A program made the translations under genes and the position numbers. The notes beneath the pieces are model-generated. The model did no database searches and was not told the DNA's origin. It worked only from the letters and a program-made list of their open reading frames with translations. From contig NC_046641.1 of NCBI RefSeq assembly GCF_900324485.2, forward strand, positions 6,069,799-6,133,798: a stretch of 64,000 bases of DNA, in the 5' to 3' direction. This DNA is from Mastacembelus armatus. Taxonomy: Eukaryota; Chordata; Actinopteri; Synbranchiformes; Mastacembelidae. Within the stretch, counting starts at the first letter, position 1. Each line of letters starts with the position of its first letter. Below are positions 12,941 through 24,160 of this stretch, piece after piece.

Positions 12941-14515
12941 TTACTTCAGAATGGTGTCTTCATTTGCTGTAGAAGAAAGTTAAATATTAGAGTTTTAGTA
13001 ATGTGTGATTTTACAGTACAATTATGATTCACAATCATTAGGGTAAGTGTCGATTTTTGTTGTGCATTTTTCTTTGCTGTGTGTGTGTGTGTGTGTGCGC
13101 AAACTGGAGACTGAATATCAGACTGGTGAAAAAGGATGATAACCTTCTGCTAGCTGCTTGGCAATACGCTCCTGCTCCTCCCGGGCCTTTTTCTCCTCCT
13201 CCTCAATCCTCCGCTCCTCAGCTGCAATTGGCTTAAGGTGATCTGAGCAAATAAAGACATTTATTCAAAAATAATAAGAATAAAATAAAAACTACATTAA
13301 ATGTCTGCATTGCATTTTCAAGTAACATTATCTAACAGTGACAGGATCTTGCTGTGCTTCACATCTACATCTATCATCAGCCTAAATCACTAAACTGTCT
13401 CATCCTCCTTGTGAGACATGCTGCAGGAGTTTAATGAAGATAATTCTGTTCCGGTAACAATTACAATTAACGTTTTTACACCTTAAATCCAGCCACTGGG
13501 CTTTTTAAGCCAATTCGTTTAGTTCATGTTACTGCACGTTTTACTGTTTTATAAAAGGAAAATGCTTCAAAATAGTATTTTTTATGTTTTAAAATATATT
13601 GAAGTAATTTTGAAGTTCAGTTAGCTCATTCATTGCACACTGCATGATGACTAACGTTACTCAGTACAACTCACCATATCGCCTTTTGCCATAGATGATG
13701 CCAGCAATCAAAGCTGAATACCTGGCTGTCTGTAGTGGAAAAAGAATGTACATTAGTGACAATCGTGATATCTCAAACTAGTCTACTGAGACTAAACACA
13801 GTCCAGAATAGCTTCAAGTCCAAAATACAAAAATGTAAGTAAATAAATTTGCAGCAAAACCTTTGAAGATGTTTTACTGTGCAGTGACAAACAAACTACA
13901 CAATAGCTGAACTTCAACATTGTGTCCACACGGTGGTTGAAGTGTCACCAAAACGACCAGCAGAGGGCGACAGACTCATTGACATAGGACGAAACATGAA
14001 TTTGTTGATACTTGTGTGTTAATCAATATGTTAGCTAACCTTTTCTTACTGAGATACTCGAGGCGATATAATTTAATGTCTGAACAAATGTCCATGTTTC
14101 CACTTATGTTTGTAACAGACCGTTAGCATCACGCTAAGATAAGTGGGATTGTCTTAGCGATTAGCAACGTCAAGTGTGATGCTGGTCAGTGCACGCTGAA
14201 ACACAACATTCAACAACACCACACTGATGCAGGACCACATGAAACACAACCCTGACACCTCGGCTGCTCCTGTTCGCGCTAAAAGCTTTAGTAGAGCTAA
14301 CAAGGCACAGCTAACGTTAGCTGGTAGCTAGGCTGTAGTTAGCACGAAAACACAAGCAGCACATATCTCCACAGTTTGTTCAGCAACACAAACCTTAATA
14401 CACCCATATCTCCACAGTTTATTCGGCAACACAAACCTTAATACAACCATATCTCCACAGTTTGCTCAGCAACACAAACCTTAATCAGCGGTGACACTGC
14501 CACTGGAGGAGCCAT
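12941..14515 (-). CDS. atp5me: Mitochondrial ATP synthase membrane subunit e
   Basis: Small inner-membrane subunit of F1Fo ATP synthase, needed with subunit g for dimer formation. Four coding exons: 14515-14480, 13729-13675, 13242-13144, 12966-12941, giving 71 aa, the usual family length (69-71). It begins MAPPVAVSPLIK, continues with the hydrophobic RYSALIAGIIYGKRRY segment carrying a GxxxG-like region, then a charged helix (EERRIEEEEKKAREEQERI) and the terminal EDTILK, all matching vertebrate subunit e. A poly(A) signal lies 131 bp past the stop. The exon 1 donor lies inside a 43-bp tandem triplication (separate entry). Confidence 0.93.
14363..14491. repeat. 43-bp tandem triplication over the atp5me exon 1/intron 1 junction
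   Basis: Three copies start at 14363, 14406 and 14449, exactly 43 bp apart, differing at only a few bases. Each carries, on the minus strand, the donor context TTAAG|GTTTGTGTTGC. The copy nearest the ATG holds the true exon end (14480); the other two are donor duplicates inside the intron. Using them would lengthen exon 1 by 43 or 86 nt, neither a multiple of three. Confidence 0.85.
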
Positions 14516-14690
14516 TGCTTTAGAGGAGGCTACCAGTTAGCAACAGAGGTCACTTTACCACCGCACGGGACTATGGGAGAAGAAGCGCATTCTTCTTCTC
14601 TGAGGCTTTTAATGTAGCTGAAGGTCTCACTGCTCACTGCTGGACTGCTGCCATCCTCTGGAGGAAATTGTCCCTGCTCCTAAAGGCATA

Positions 14691-15375
14691 TAAAAAAAAA
14701 AATTCCCTTCTCACCCCTATGGGTCCTTAACGCTACTAGCCTACCTATCCCATCCGCGTCAGGTGCTAGGCCAGGGCAACCTGATGAGAAATGGGCTACT
14801 GGAACAAGACACTCGTGGACGAGGGCTGATAACAGAGAACTGTTGGAATGCTATTACATGCATGTAACCCCAGCCATAGGGGCTACATGAAGAGGATGTG
14901 GGACCCATGGAAACTCCGAAACCCACCATCCACACTAGGGCCAAAGCATCTAGTAGCTCAGTGTTCCAACATCCGCAAACGGCAGCTGCTATCACAACTA
15001 GAGATTGAAGAAATACAACACAAATGCTACGGCAAGGGGGAGCCAGGACGCCAGGTCAGGGGGGATACAACACCATCCCCACCCGAGATTGGGTACCAAG
15101 CCCCAATGACAAGCCCCGACACGCTCAACACAAGAGCAGCTGACCTGAGAGTGAAGATCGTAGGCAAGATGAACACCTGGAACCTCCGCAGCCGGTTACC
15201 AAGACTAAGTGAAGTACTCTCTGAAAGTCTACTAGAAGATGTGAATGCAGCATTACGAACAATCCCCACTGTGACCATCACCGAGACCAACAAGCTGATA
15301 TACACCACGGCAGCAGTGATCCTTGAGATGCTTGGCCACAAAATACATTCCACCACCAAGGAGCAGTACCCTGCA

Positions 15376-15378
<3 letters not shown>
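14691..15378 (+). mobile_element. LINE fragment (REL-endonuclease type), N-terminal coding part, with an inverted 3' tail
   Basis: From 14723 to 15378 the + strand encodes part of the N-terminal region of the same LINE family as its right-hand neighbour (LVAQCSNIRKRQLLSQLE, then a block containing TITETNKLIYTTAAVILEML). The frame appears shifted near 14855, so it is dead. At 14701-14722 lies, in the opposite direction, a short copy of the family's 3' terminus (CCATAGGGGTGAGAAGGGAA on -), identical to that at the end of the neighbour and followed by a T-run. A 3' tail joined to an inverted internal part is the pattern left by twin priming. I recognise the protein as a common fish LINE; the exact subfamily is uncertain. 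Confidence 0.75.

Positions 15379-15415
<37 letters not shown>
15379..15415. repeat. (TA)n microsatellite between two LINE fragments
   Basis: About 18 TA units. It directly follows the 3' terminus of the minus-strand LINE copy (through an ATTTTATT linker), so it is either that element's tail or its target site. Confidence 0.85.
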
Positions 15416-15421
<6 letters not shown>

Positions 15422-16474
15422 ATTTCCCTTCTCACCCCTATGGGTGGTGTCTGTGTGTCTTCCTCAATCTCTGGTCCTCTACCAGAGGCCTGGGAGTTTG
15501 AGGGTTCTTCGCAGTATCTTAGCTGTTCCTAGCACTGCGCTCTTCTGGACTGAGATCGCTGATGTTGTTCCTGGGATCTGTTGGAGCCACTCTCCCAGTT
15601 TGGGGGTCACAGCCCCGAGGGTGCCGATTACCACGGGGACCACTGTTGCCTTCGCCTTCCACATCTTTTCTAGCTCTTCTTTAAGCCCTTGGTATTTCTC
15701 CAGCTTCTCGTGTTCCTTCTTTCTGATGTTGCTGTCACTTGGGATCACTACATCTACCACTATGACCTTCTGCTGTTTGTCCACCACTACTATGTCCGGT
15801 TGGTTAGCCATCACCAGTTTGTCGGTTTGTATCTGGAAGTCCCACAGGATCTTAGCTCGGTCATTCTCCCTTACCTTTGGAGGCGTGTCCCATTTTGACC
15901 TTGGGACCTCCAGCCCATACTCGGCACAGATGTTCCTGTACACTACGCCGGCCACTTGGTTATGGCGTTCCATGTACGCTCTGCCTGCTAGCATCTTACA
16001 ACCTGCTGTTATGTGCTGGATTGTCTCAGGGGCATCTTTGCACAGCCTGCACCTGGGGTCCTGCCTGGTGTGGTAGACCCCGGCCTCTATCGATCTTGTG
16101 CTCAGGGCCTGTTCTTGTGCTGCTACGATCAGTGCCTCTGTGCTGTCTTTCAGTCCAGCTTTTTCCAGCCACCAGTAGGACTTTTCGATATCAGCCACTT
16201 CTTGTATCTGTCGGTGGTACATGCCGTGCAGGGGTTTGTCCTGCCATGATGGTTCTCGCTTTTCTTCCTCTGCATCGGGCTTCTGTTGCCTGAGATATTC
16301 ACTAAGTATTCCATCGCTTGGGGCCATCTTCCTGATGTACTCATGGATCCTTGCTGTTTCATCTTGGATGGTGGCTCTGACGCTCACCAGTCCCCAGCCT
16401 CCTTCGTTCCTCTTAGTGTAGTGTACATACTTTTCCTCCTTTTCTGGCATAAATGCAGTGAATTGGGCAAACAT
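15416..16474 (-). mobile_element. LINE 3' fragment with zinc knuckle and restriction-like endonuclease (R2/R4/Rex6 group)
   Basis: A 331-residue open frame (16474-15479) covers the C-terminal part of a non-LTR retrotransposon polyprotein. After a segment with IHEYIRKMAPSDGILSEYL and a linker comes a Cys-His knuckle (CRLCKDAPETIQHITAGC), then a PD-(D/E)xK-like endonuclease region (QPDIVVVDKQQKVIVVDVV) and the family terminus ending LKLPGLW, stop, and a 3' UTR of about 60 nt ending GAGAAGGG. The knuckle plus C-terminal nuclease places it in the REL-endonuclease clades (R2, R4/Dong, Rex6). The reverse transcriptase is missing, so the copy is 5'-truncated. The frame is uninterrupted, suggesting fairly recent insertion. 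Naming as Rex6-like is my inference. Confidence 0.8.
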
Positions 16475-16479
16475 CAGTC

Positions 16480-17800
16480 AGTGTGGAAACACTGCTCAGT
16501 TACTGCATCTGCCACTTGGTGGTCAATTTGAAATAATATAGTTGGTGTTGTGTATGCTGTCATATTGCATTAAAATCAACAGCAGCTAGAATGTGCAAAA
16601 TATCTTAATAATAAATTGTTTTTCCCTATTCTATCACCATATTCATTACTGAATGAAAACTGGAGCTCCTTGTTACAGACCAAGAAAAGGCGTTCTACAG
16701 ATGATGTCAGTAGAGATACAGGATTTGTATATGCAAATGGATGTGTCTTTACCTGACATTCTCATTGAGATGTAGGGTTTAATCAATAAGGAGAATAGTC
16801 TCATGAGAGGGACAGTTTATTGAAAACAGAATATCAGACTCAATGTGATATGTGCTTGGTAAGTACAACATACAATATAATACAACATCCTTTGAATGCA
16901 AAACAATTGAGCATTGCAAATACATGAAAAGCAGCACCAGTAGGTCTAGCTCACTTTGCAAGCACCTGCAGCAATCCTGTGTGAGCACACATGTTTAAAC
17001 ATTGGAGCAGTAATTAGCAATAAACTATAATGTATTGCTCAGTTCAGTGTTCATTTCTGGTTAAGCAGTTTCTTAAAAGTACATCTTCTAAAATCATCAT
17101 AGAGTTATGTTGTATCTTAACAAAACTGTCCAACCTTGAGAGCTGGTTTTGGTAATAATAAAAGTCTTTTCATTCATTTTCTAGTGCCCCAGACTATAAC
17201 TGTAGGTACTGACAATATTATACATGTTCACCATTTGAATTTGATTTCTAGAAGATTGTTTTTATTATAAGACATTTGTATTATTTTCATTATTTTATTT
17301 TATTTTAAATTATGCATTTAAAATTGATTTTAAATTAAAAAAAGATTTTTGCACACTGGGTGACAATGTCACATTTACCCTTACATTATTTATCAAGACT
17401 TCACTGAAGCTATTTTGAGAGACCATGTTTGGTCCATGTTTGTGCAGCTACACATAAACAGATATCCTGAATGTGTGTTGCATATCATTTTATATATTTT
17501 TGATACAGGATTTGTAAATGTCTAGTATTGTATTTGCTCTGTAATATAGAGACATGATATGTTAATTGTAAGGCAAAAATACCTGTGGATATATTTCTTT
17601 TTTTCACTCATACTGTATAAAGGAAGTGAGTCTTTAGGTTTTTGATTAGTAACAAAAATATAGTTTTCTGTATACAAAATTAAATATTTCAAAGTGAAAT
17701 GCTTTATTTTAGCTTTTGGTTCTCCCCATGGGTTTGACTGTCCCCATTGTGTTCATTCCCATTACCTTCATTTTTTTGCAGAATTTTCTTGTAAAAACAC
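16480..17800. other. AT-rich segment, kcnv2 3' UTR
   Basis: The right part is probably kcnv2 3' UTR. Minus-strand AATAAA signals lie at 17708-17703 (about 100 bp after the stop) and near 16822-16817. Nothing else recognised. Confidence 0.4.
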
Positions 17801-17808
17801 ATGTGAAA

Positions 17809-20202
17809 TCAGTGTTCAGGATGGTGGTTTCTAAAGCAGTGCTTGAGCGTTTTTATTGTCCTCTTGGCAAATCTCACCTTCCCTCGTTTCTTCAATGAGG
17901 CCGTGTACTGATTGGACTTGAGTTTAGAGTAATAGTCTGAAAACTTGTTGAAGAGGATGGATATGGGTAGGCCATTGAGTATGATTCCAAAAGCGATGCA
18001 GATGAAAGCAAAGAGACGACCCAGTACGGTCTCTGGGTAGACGTCTCCATATCCCACAGTGGAGATGCTGACCTGTAGCGGAGTGAGAAGAACATGAATC
18101 ACAAATCAAACCAGCAGCAAAGTGGTTAGAAATGTAGGGGGACTAGGTTTGAAACATTGTAAACAAATGTTATAAGACCACTGGCTCTACCAAAGCCTGA
18201 TCAAATTCCAGTCACAATGCAAATTTTACAACATTAAGTCACCACTTTTATTGTAGTCTTTGGGAATAGGTGGTGGTGCAGACAAGATGTTAGGGGTAAT
18301 CTGGCGTGTCACACCCAAACTGTCAGGATGTCCTTGTTTCATGACCCCCTGCCTAAAGAGTTTTGTTAAAACTGATTCATACTTTTATGAGATTTCCTGC
18401 TAACAAACTGCAGCTAAATGTAACCAGAAGTGGGTGTGATTTAGAGATGACACATAATTTTTCTACTTCTGTTTATATGAATGCAGCAGGAACTGGTAGT
18501 GGTGAGTAGTCCTCACAGCCTTCTTTACTATAACCATTAATATAATTACAAGGATTATCATTCCTCTTCCCTGGATTAAAAGTTAGAATCTACCACTTGG
18601 TCAAAGGGGGAGAGGAATCATCTGTTAATAGGTATATTCAAGGCAACAAAGCAATCTGATGGCCTAATTGTATTTTGTAAGTCAGGCAGTGCTGGAGTGT
18701 ACTCTAATAGTATTACACAATTAACGCACCATTCAGGGACAATGTCAGCATTAAGGTAATTCAGGGACAGCCCACTTTATTTTACTTACATAAATACGTT
18801 ACTTAGGTTTGTTACTTTTGTTACTAGAGTCTTGTCCTCCTATTCCATGCTACAAAGATGTACTCACAGCTGCCCACCACCATGCATGAGGAATGCTGGT
18901 GAAGTTTGTGTGTGGCATGTCATGCTCCACAGTGTAGACCATGGCAGAGAAGCTGAAGATGCCCATGGCGATGAAGAGGAAGAGGCAGCCCACCTGCTGG
19001 TAGCACTGACGTAGAGTGAAGCCAAAGGCCCGCAGACCTGTGGAGTGTCGCGCCAGCTTCAAGATACGAAAGATTCGCATGAGTCTCATGATCCTCAACA
19101 CTTGTCCCAGCTTCCCCACCTGGCCCACTGCCTGCATGTCGACCTCGTGTTTCATGTAGTTCTCCTCCTTGTCAAAGAACTCCAGGACAGCCTGCAGATA
19201 CTGGGGCAGGATAGCAACCAGGTCCACGGTGTTGAGCACACTCCTGCTGAAGGCCTTGAGGTCAGGAGTGGATACCAGACGAAGCAGGTACTCCATGGTG
19301 AAGAAGGCAATGCACATGGACTCCACATATTCCCAGTATGTCTTACCACTGAGCTGACCTGTGGGAGTTCTGTATTGCATCTCCTCAACTGTGTTAAGAG
19401 TCATGGCCACCAGTGAGATCAGGACAAACAAGCTGGAAGCCACAGCCATCAGCTTGGCTTTGATGGATGAAAATGGCTTCTCCATCAGGTTCCAGATAGC
19501 TCGGCGCCTCTGGCCTATGAACATGTCATGAAAGAGCTCCTCATTTTCCTCGATCTCCACCTCTGCTTCCAGCTCCCGTTGGATCTTCAGCTGCTCGTTC
19601 AGCTCATCCTGCCTCTCTTCGAAGGAGATGCGACAGCAGCGGTGAGTGTTCTTGATCCTGACACCCCAATAATTGATCTCCTCCAGGAAGTTGCGGGGAC
19701 ATAATTCATCCTTGATCCAGAGCACACCAGTCCTGTAGAAATTGAAGATACTGTAGAAGACATCTGGATCCCTGTCAAAGAAGTACTCATTGTTGGTCAC
19801 TGTGTAGTCATCGCATAGGTCCAGCTTCATGTTGTGGTCAGTGTAGGTGGCCAATCGTCCTATTCTGGTCTTGGGGTACTTGGCAGCCATCTTGTAGGAT
19901 ATCTGGTAGGGTTTCCCCCCAACATTGATGTTGATCATATAATTCTTCTTTGAAGATGATGTCTGCTTGGAAAGGTTGTATGGAGCAGTTTCATCATCTT
20001 CATCCTCATACTCGGCATAAATGTCGTAGATGTCCTTTCTCAGCTCCTGCATGGAGTTCCATGTCTTCACACAGCTTTCCTTGGCAAGTGGGTAAACAAT
20101 CTCAGAGGGTCTCCGATTAATGTCCGAATCTGTGACTTTGTAGTTGGGGAAGAGGCTCTGTCTCCTACTCCATAAATTGACTATATTGCTACTGCTCCCC
20201 AT
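17809..20202 (-). CDS. kcnv2: Voltage-gated K+ channel modifier subunit Kv8.2
   Basis: Electrically silent subunit that joins Kv2-type subunits; in other vertebrates it shapes the photoreceptor dark current, and human loss causes cone dystrophy with supernormal rod response. Two coding exons, 20202-18868 and 18072-17809, phase 0, 532 aa. After an acidic N-terminus ([12 protein letters not shown]) comes the T1 domain (NVGGKPYQI to [14 protein letters not shown]), then S1-S6. S4 reads [19 protein letters not shown]. The intron splits WWWAA from [11 protein letters not shown] just before the filter. S6 has LNGLPISIL in place of the Kv1-4 PxP hinge, as expected for a silent subunit. Best match is KCNV2 throughout; which teleost duplicate (a or b) is not clear. 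Confidence 0.93.
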
Positions 20203-21420
20203 GTTGATCCCCTCAGGCTACAAAGCAATCCGAGTACTCAGACCAGCCCAGCATAACTGCTGTCTAATACCCCCTTTACCTAAGCATGGACCAGGATGCC
20301 TCATGACCCCATTAATGTTGCTGACTGAGAGGATCCGTGTGCTTACAGGACATCTAAATACCATTATCCCCTGCTGAACTGCCTGGCTGACATGGCATTG
20401 GCTGTGTGGGCATAGCTCAACATATTCCTATCATGAATTCACCTACAATTAATCCTTGTTTACAAATATTTATATATAAACCTCAATATTAGTAATTTAA
20501 GGGGACTAATTATTTCTCATGAAATGTATGAATACAGTGCCATGCATTCATATTACTCAAGGAAGTCATATTGGAAAACTACAATAATATGCAGTGCATG
20601 TCTTTTGTTATGGCCATGTTCCCAGTGACTTATGTGTAAGACTATGTGATTGTTTTTCTAAATTACAATCCTTACAAATTTTTACTTTAATCAAAATCTT
20701 TTTTTTTTTTTGACAACTCTCCATAAACTGTTAATTTTCCTTGTTATTTTGCAGTGGTTTAATATTCCTAAACCAAAGGGGGACAAAGGAAGGCTGGAGG
20801 ATATATAAACTTGGATAAAGACTTTAAGCCTACTTCCTACTTGGAGGGGGGGGGGGGGGCTGGATTGTTTAGAGAAGTCAGTCAAGGCCACATGTGGTTG
20901 GCTCTGAATTTTTGTTTCTACATTAAAATTAAAGAGAAACATCTGATTTAAGGCTTTGATATGTCATAACACATTATCTTAACAGTGTAGTGATCAAACC
21001 AGATGAGATGTCTATTCACAAGAAGTCTGATATATAACATAACTTTGCTTGGGACTAAATCCTATTACTGGATATCAGATCATTGTCTTGCTGATTAACA
21101 TTGCTGGTGGACCAAAGATGGCGTTCTGTAAGGCCACTAGCTGATAACCTGATGAGCCATACAGTATATTAGCCTTTATTTAACTGCATGGTGCCAGCTA
21201 TTGCGGACTATTTAAAACAATTAAACAATTAGGGATTTATGTTGTTAAAGCACTGGCATTTAAATAGAGCTACCAGAATTAAGGTAGTCTTATTAGTGTA
21301 GTGTGTGAAAAGAACAGGAGGTGATTGGATTTGTTGGACTGGATTTGTCGTGTAAATCACAGAATCAGCTGGAAAGAAGTAGCTAAAGAAAAAAAACTGA
21401 AATGTTAATATATATACAGT
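20203..21420. promoter_or_regulatory. kcnv2: kcnv2 upstream region
   Basis: No coding sequence. A TAATCC (CRX/OTX core) lies at 20450-20455, about 250 bp before the ATG, which would suit photoreceptor expression. A run of 14 G on the + strand lies at 20846-20859. No TATA box was placed with confidence; regulatory use is inference. Confidence 0.3.
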
Positions 21421-21426
21421 ATATTC

Positions 21427-21538
21427 ATTCATCCATCCATTATCTATACCCGCTTATTCCTAACCAGGGTCAGAGGGATCTGCTGGAGCCTATCTTTGGG
21501 TGAAATGCAGGGGTACACCCTGGACAGGTCACCAGTAT
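21427..21538. repeat. Degenerate dispersed fish repeat fragment
   Basis: Contains the hallmark words ATCCATCCATTATCTATACC, CTGGAGCCTATC and GGGTACACCCTGGACAGGTC, a pattern I recall as very common in fish genomes, probably from a LINE 3' region. It is followed by a short (TA)n run at about 21541-21562. The family was not assigned. Confidence 0.5.
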
Positions 21539-21564
21539 AATTAATATATATATATATATATGAA

Positions 21565-23780
21565 ATACACATTATATACACTGAGTGATGTTTGTAAGTA
21601 CTGTGGCTATTAATTTCCCTTCTATAGAAAGAGTATGTTATTTTTGAGGAAGGGAATAACATACCTCTTGGTCACAAACAAATAAATGTACCTTTACTTA
21701 ATTCAATACATCCAGAGGTTTGGTTTCTTACACTGGTATGGCCTACTGGTGGTGTATGTTATAAAAAATGACATTGTTTTGTAAATGACATTACTGAGTT
21801 AGTTTGCTGTGTTTATGATTCTTTTGTACTTGTGCTGCTGTTACGGTATTTTTAACATAACCTAGAGAGATAGTTCAGTGGTTTAATCATCGTAGTGGAC
21901 TCACTGGCTTTGGCTCAGCAAAAGTTATATTGTCTTGCTTTAAATTTCAGTTGATAATGTTATTATGGACAGATGTTAAGTCTTTAAGATGTAATTAAAT
22001 ATTACTTATAATGAGTCAAAAAAATGTCAACACTAAATACAATGATAATGGTCTAATGGACAACAACTTAACTTAGCTTAACTTAGTATTTACTGTGTGG
22101 CAGCAGAAAGTTTTTGGTGTTTTTTCCACAATAATCTTTAATCAATATTTAGTTCCAGTAAGATAAGCATCGCTATGACAAACATAATGAGCAGAAAAAA
22201 ACAATCAGTCTTGCTTTTTGGTGCATTCAATGTATTTAACAATGACAGCCCCCAGTGCAGTTCACAGGGCTCATATACATCTCACTACAGTTATTATTGT
22301 GCAGGTAAAAGAAGCAAGTGCTTACTTTTATTCACTATTTTCCCTGTATTGCACAACACTGTAAAGACTCAAAATTTGACTCCATTGTAAATATTTCCAA
22401 TTGTAAATCACATAGAGCTACAATGACGTATAAGATGGTTAATCTTAATTGTGTGCACCTTTTTGTAAATATAGGCATGACGGTACCAGTATATTTTATT
22501 TGTTTATGGTAAAATTATAGCAGATTTAATGCAAATTCTGATAATACACCAGCTGCTACTTGACCAGCAGCACGTGTCAGTCAGTAAGTCCCATAAAATA
22601 CCACATGCACTTAGAATAAACTCATGTACTTTCAAAGATCACGCAAATATGACGTCTGTATTGGATTAAGGACACATCTGCTTTCATTCTTGAATACTTT
22701 CTGACTGAGATCATTTGCACCCATGTAGTAATAATTTCCCGCCAGTGCCTGTTCAGCAGTGGCACCTGTAAGCTCCGTATGAGCATGTGTCACTGTGAAT
22801 ATGATTCGACTGACAGATATTGTCAGTATAAATGTGTAATACCGTCACAGAAAGCATTCAAGAGAAGAGTAAGATTTGATTGTGTGGATACTGTTTAACA
22901 AACTACACTATTAAATTTGGTGAGACTGCATCTCTCTCCTTGCCATAAGAACTATTGGCAAACTACATTTACATTGTAAATTTTTATTAATTAAAAAATT
23001 ATGTTGTTTTACATTACAGTGATAAATAGTAATTGTATTTAAATTATACCTTAATCAACTCAAAGTAAAAATGCATGAATGAAATCAGTTAAATTATGAA
23101 ATAATTTTAAATAATATAAATAATGATAAGTCCCACATGTGGCAGGGCAGTGTGAATCTTGTATATCAGCTGACCCTCCTGGATTTTAAAATAGACACAA
23201 TATCTCCAGTGCTGAATAAGGATTAGTAATGCTGGACAGTTTGTAAAATATCTTCTGGTGTGTCTACCTGCTCTGTACTGGTGCTACGTGTTCCTCCTGT
23301 GTGATTTCAGTATGTACATTACTGAACACATTTAACTTCTCAGAATAAACTACAGATACAAGGATGTCGCACAGCAGGGCCTGACAACACTGAGAGCTGC
23401 GTCAAGTTAGTTACACCAGACCAGAGATTATGCGATTATGTGAAAATAAAAGCATTTTAGATAGATTCAAAACAATATGAGTTGAACTGATTACATAGTT
23501 AATGCTGAGGGTGTAAACTAAACTGTCAGGTCAGATGATTTGCTTGTGGGTTTCTTTTATTACTTTGGGAGGGAAAGAAGGTGGGCTTTATGGTGAGGTG
23601 GACCCTTCTCTTTTGTATGTGCTTTGCAGTATATCTGAAGGCACTTCGGTGCTCCTTATGTATTATTACTTTATAGCTGCTCGTATTAAAACAATGCTAT
23701 CTTGTTAAAATATACTAACATTGCCTTGCTTTTGTAATACGCCTGAAGCCATTCTTACGCAGTAAAACTCTCATGTCTTA
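21565..23780. other. Gene-poor AT-rich intergenic stretch
   Basis: No gene, RNA or recognisable repeat was seen. Short open frames are random. The base mix is strongly AT-rich around 22970-23120. Confidence 0.5.
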
Positions 23781-23789
23781 TTTTGAAAA

Positions 23790-24160
23790 ACAGAAGCGGA
23801 AGTCCGCTGTGCACTAGCCTGGTCCTCTAAGAAAACGCTGTTTTTAAAGGGAAACCAAGGTTGTTGAGGTCTGTGGTGGGCAGAGCAGGTTGAAGGTAGG
23901 TGAAAACTCATTTTTGTGTGCTGTCCCTTCCAGCAGTGTCGTTGTTTTCCTTCTCCAAACGTCTCTCGTCGAGCAGCGTGTCGCTTTGGCTAGCGGAAAT
24001 CAAGTTGCGGACAAGTGTGAAGTCAAGACAACTGTAAAGTGCAGCTAACGAGCTAGCTAGGTGGAAGCTAACCGGCTAACGGCGCTGTTACCCGGTGCAG
24101 CCGAGCACACCGCTGAAGTCAGCGATGCTGCTCCGTGTGTTTGGTGACAGTGGTCGACTG
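23790..24160 (+). promoter_or_regulatory. tmem150a: tmem150a promoter, non-coding exon 1 and CpG-rich start of intron 1
   Basis: A GCGGAAGT ETS-type site lies at 23796-23803. A probable non-coding first exon ends with TTGAAG|GTAGGT near 23895. The following 250 bp are CpG-rich, unlike the flanks. The first coding exon is 3.8 kb downstream; its acceptor is CTCTCAG at 27443-27449. Assignment to tmem150a rests on being the nearest + strand promoter-like region. Confidence 0.5.

Noticed and set aside
15444-16076. 210-codon open frame on + opposite the LINE
   Set aside because: It is the shadow of the 331-codon minus-strand LINE frame, which has recognisable zinc and nuclease motifs.
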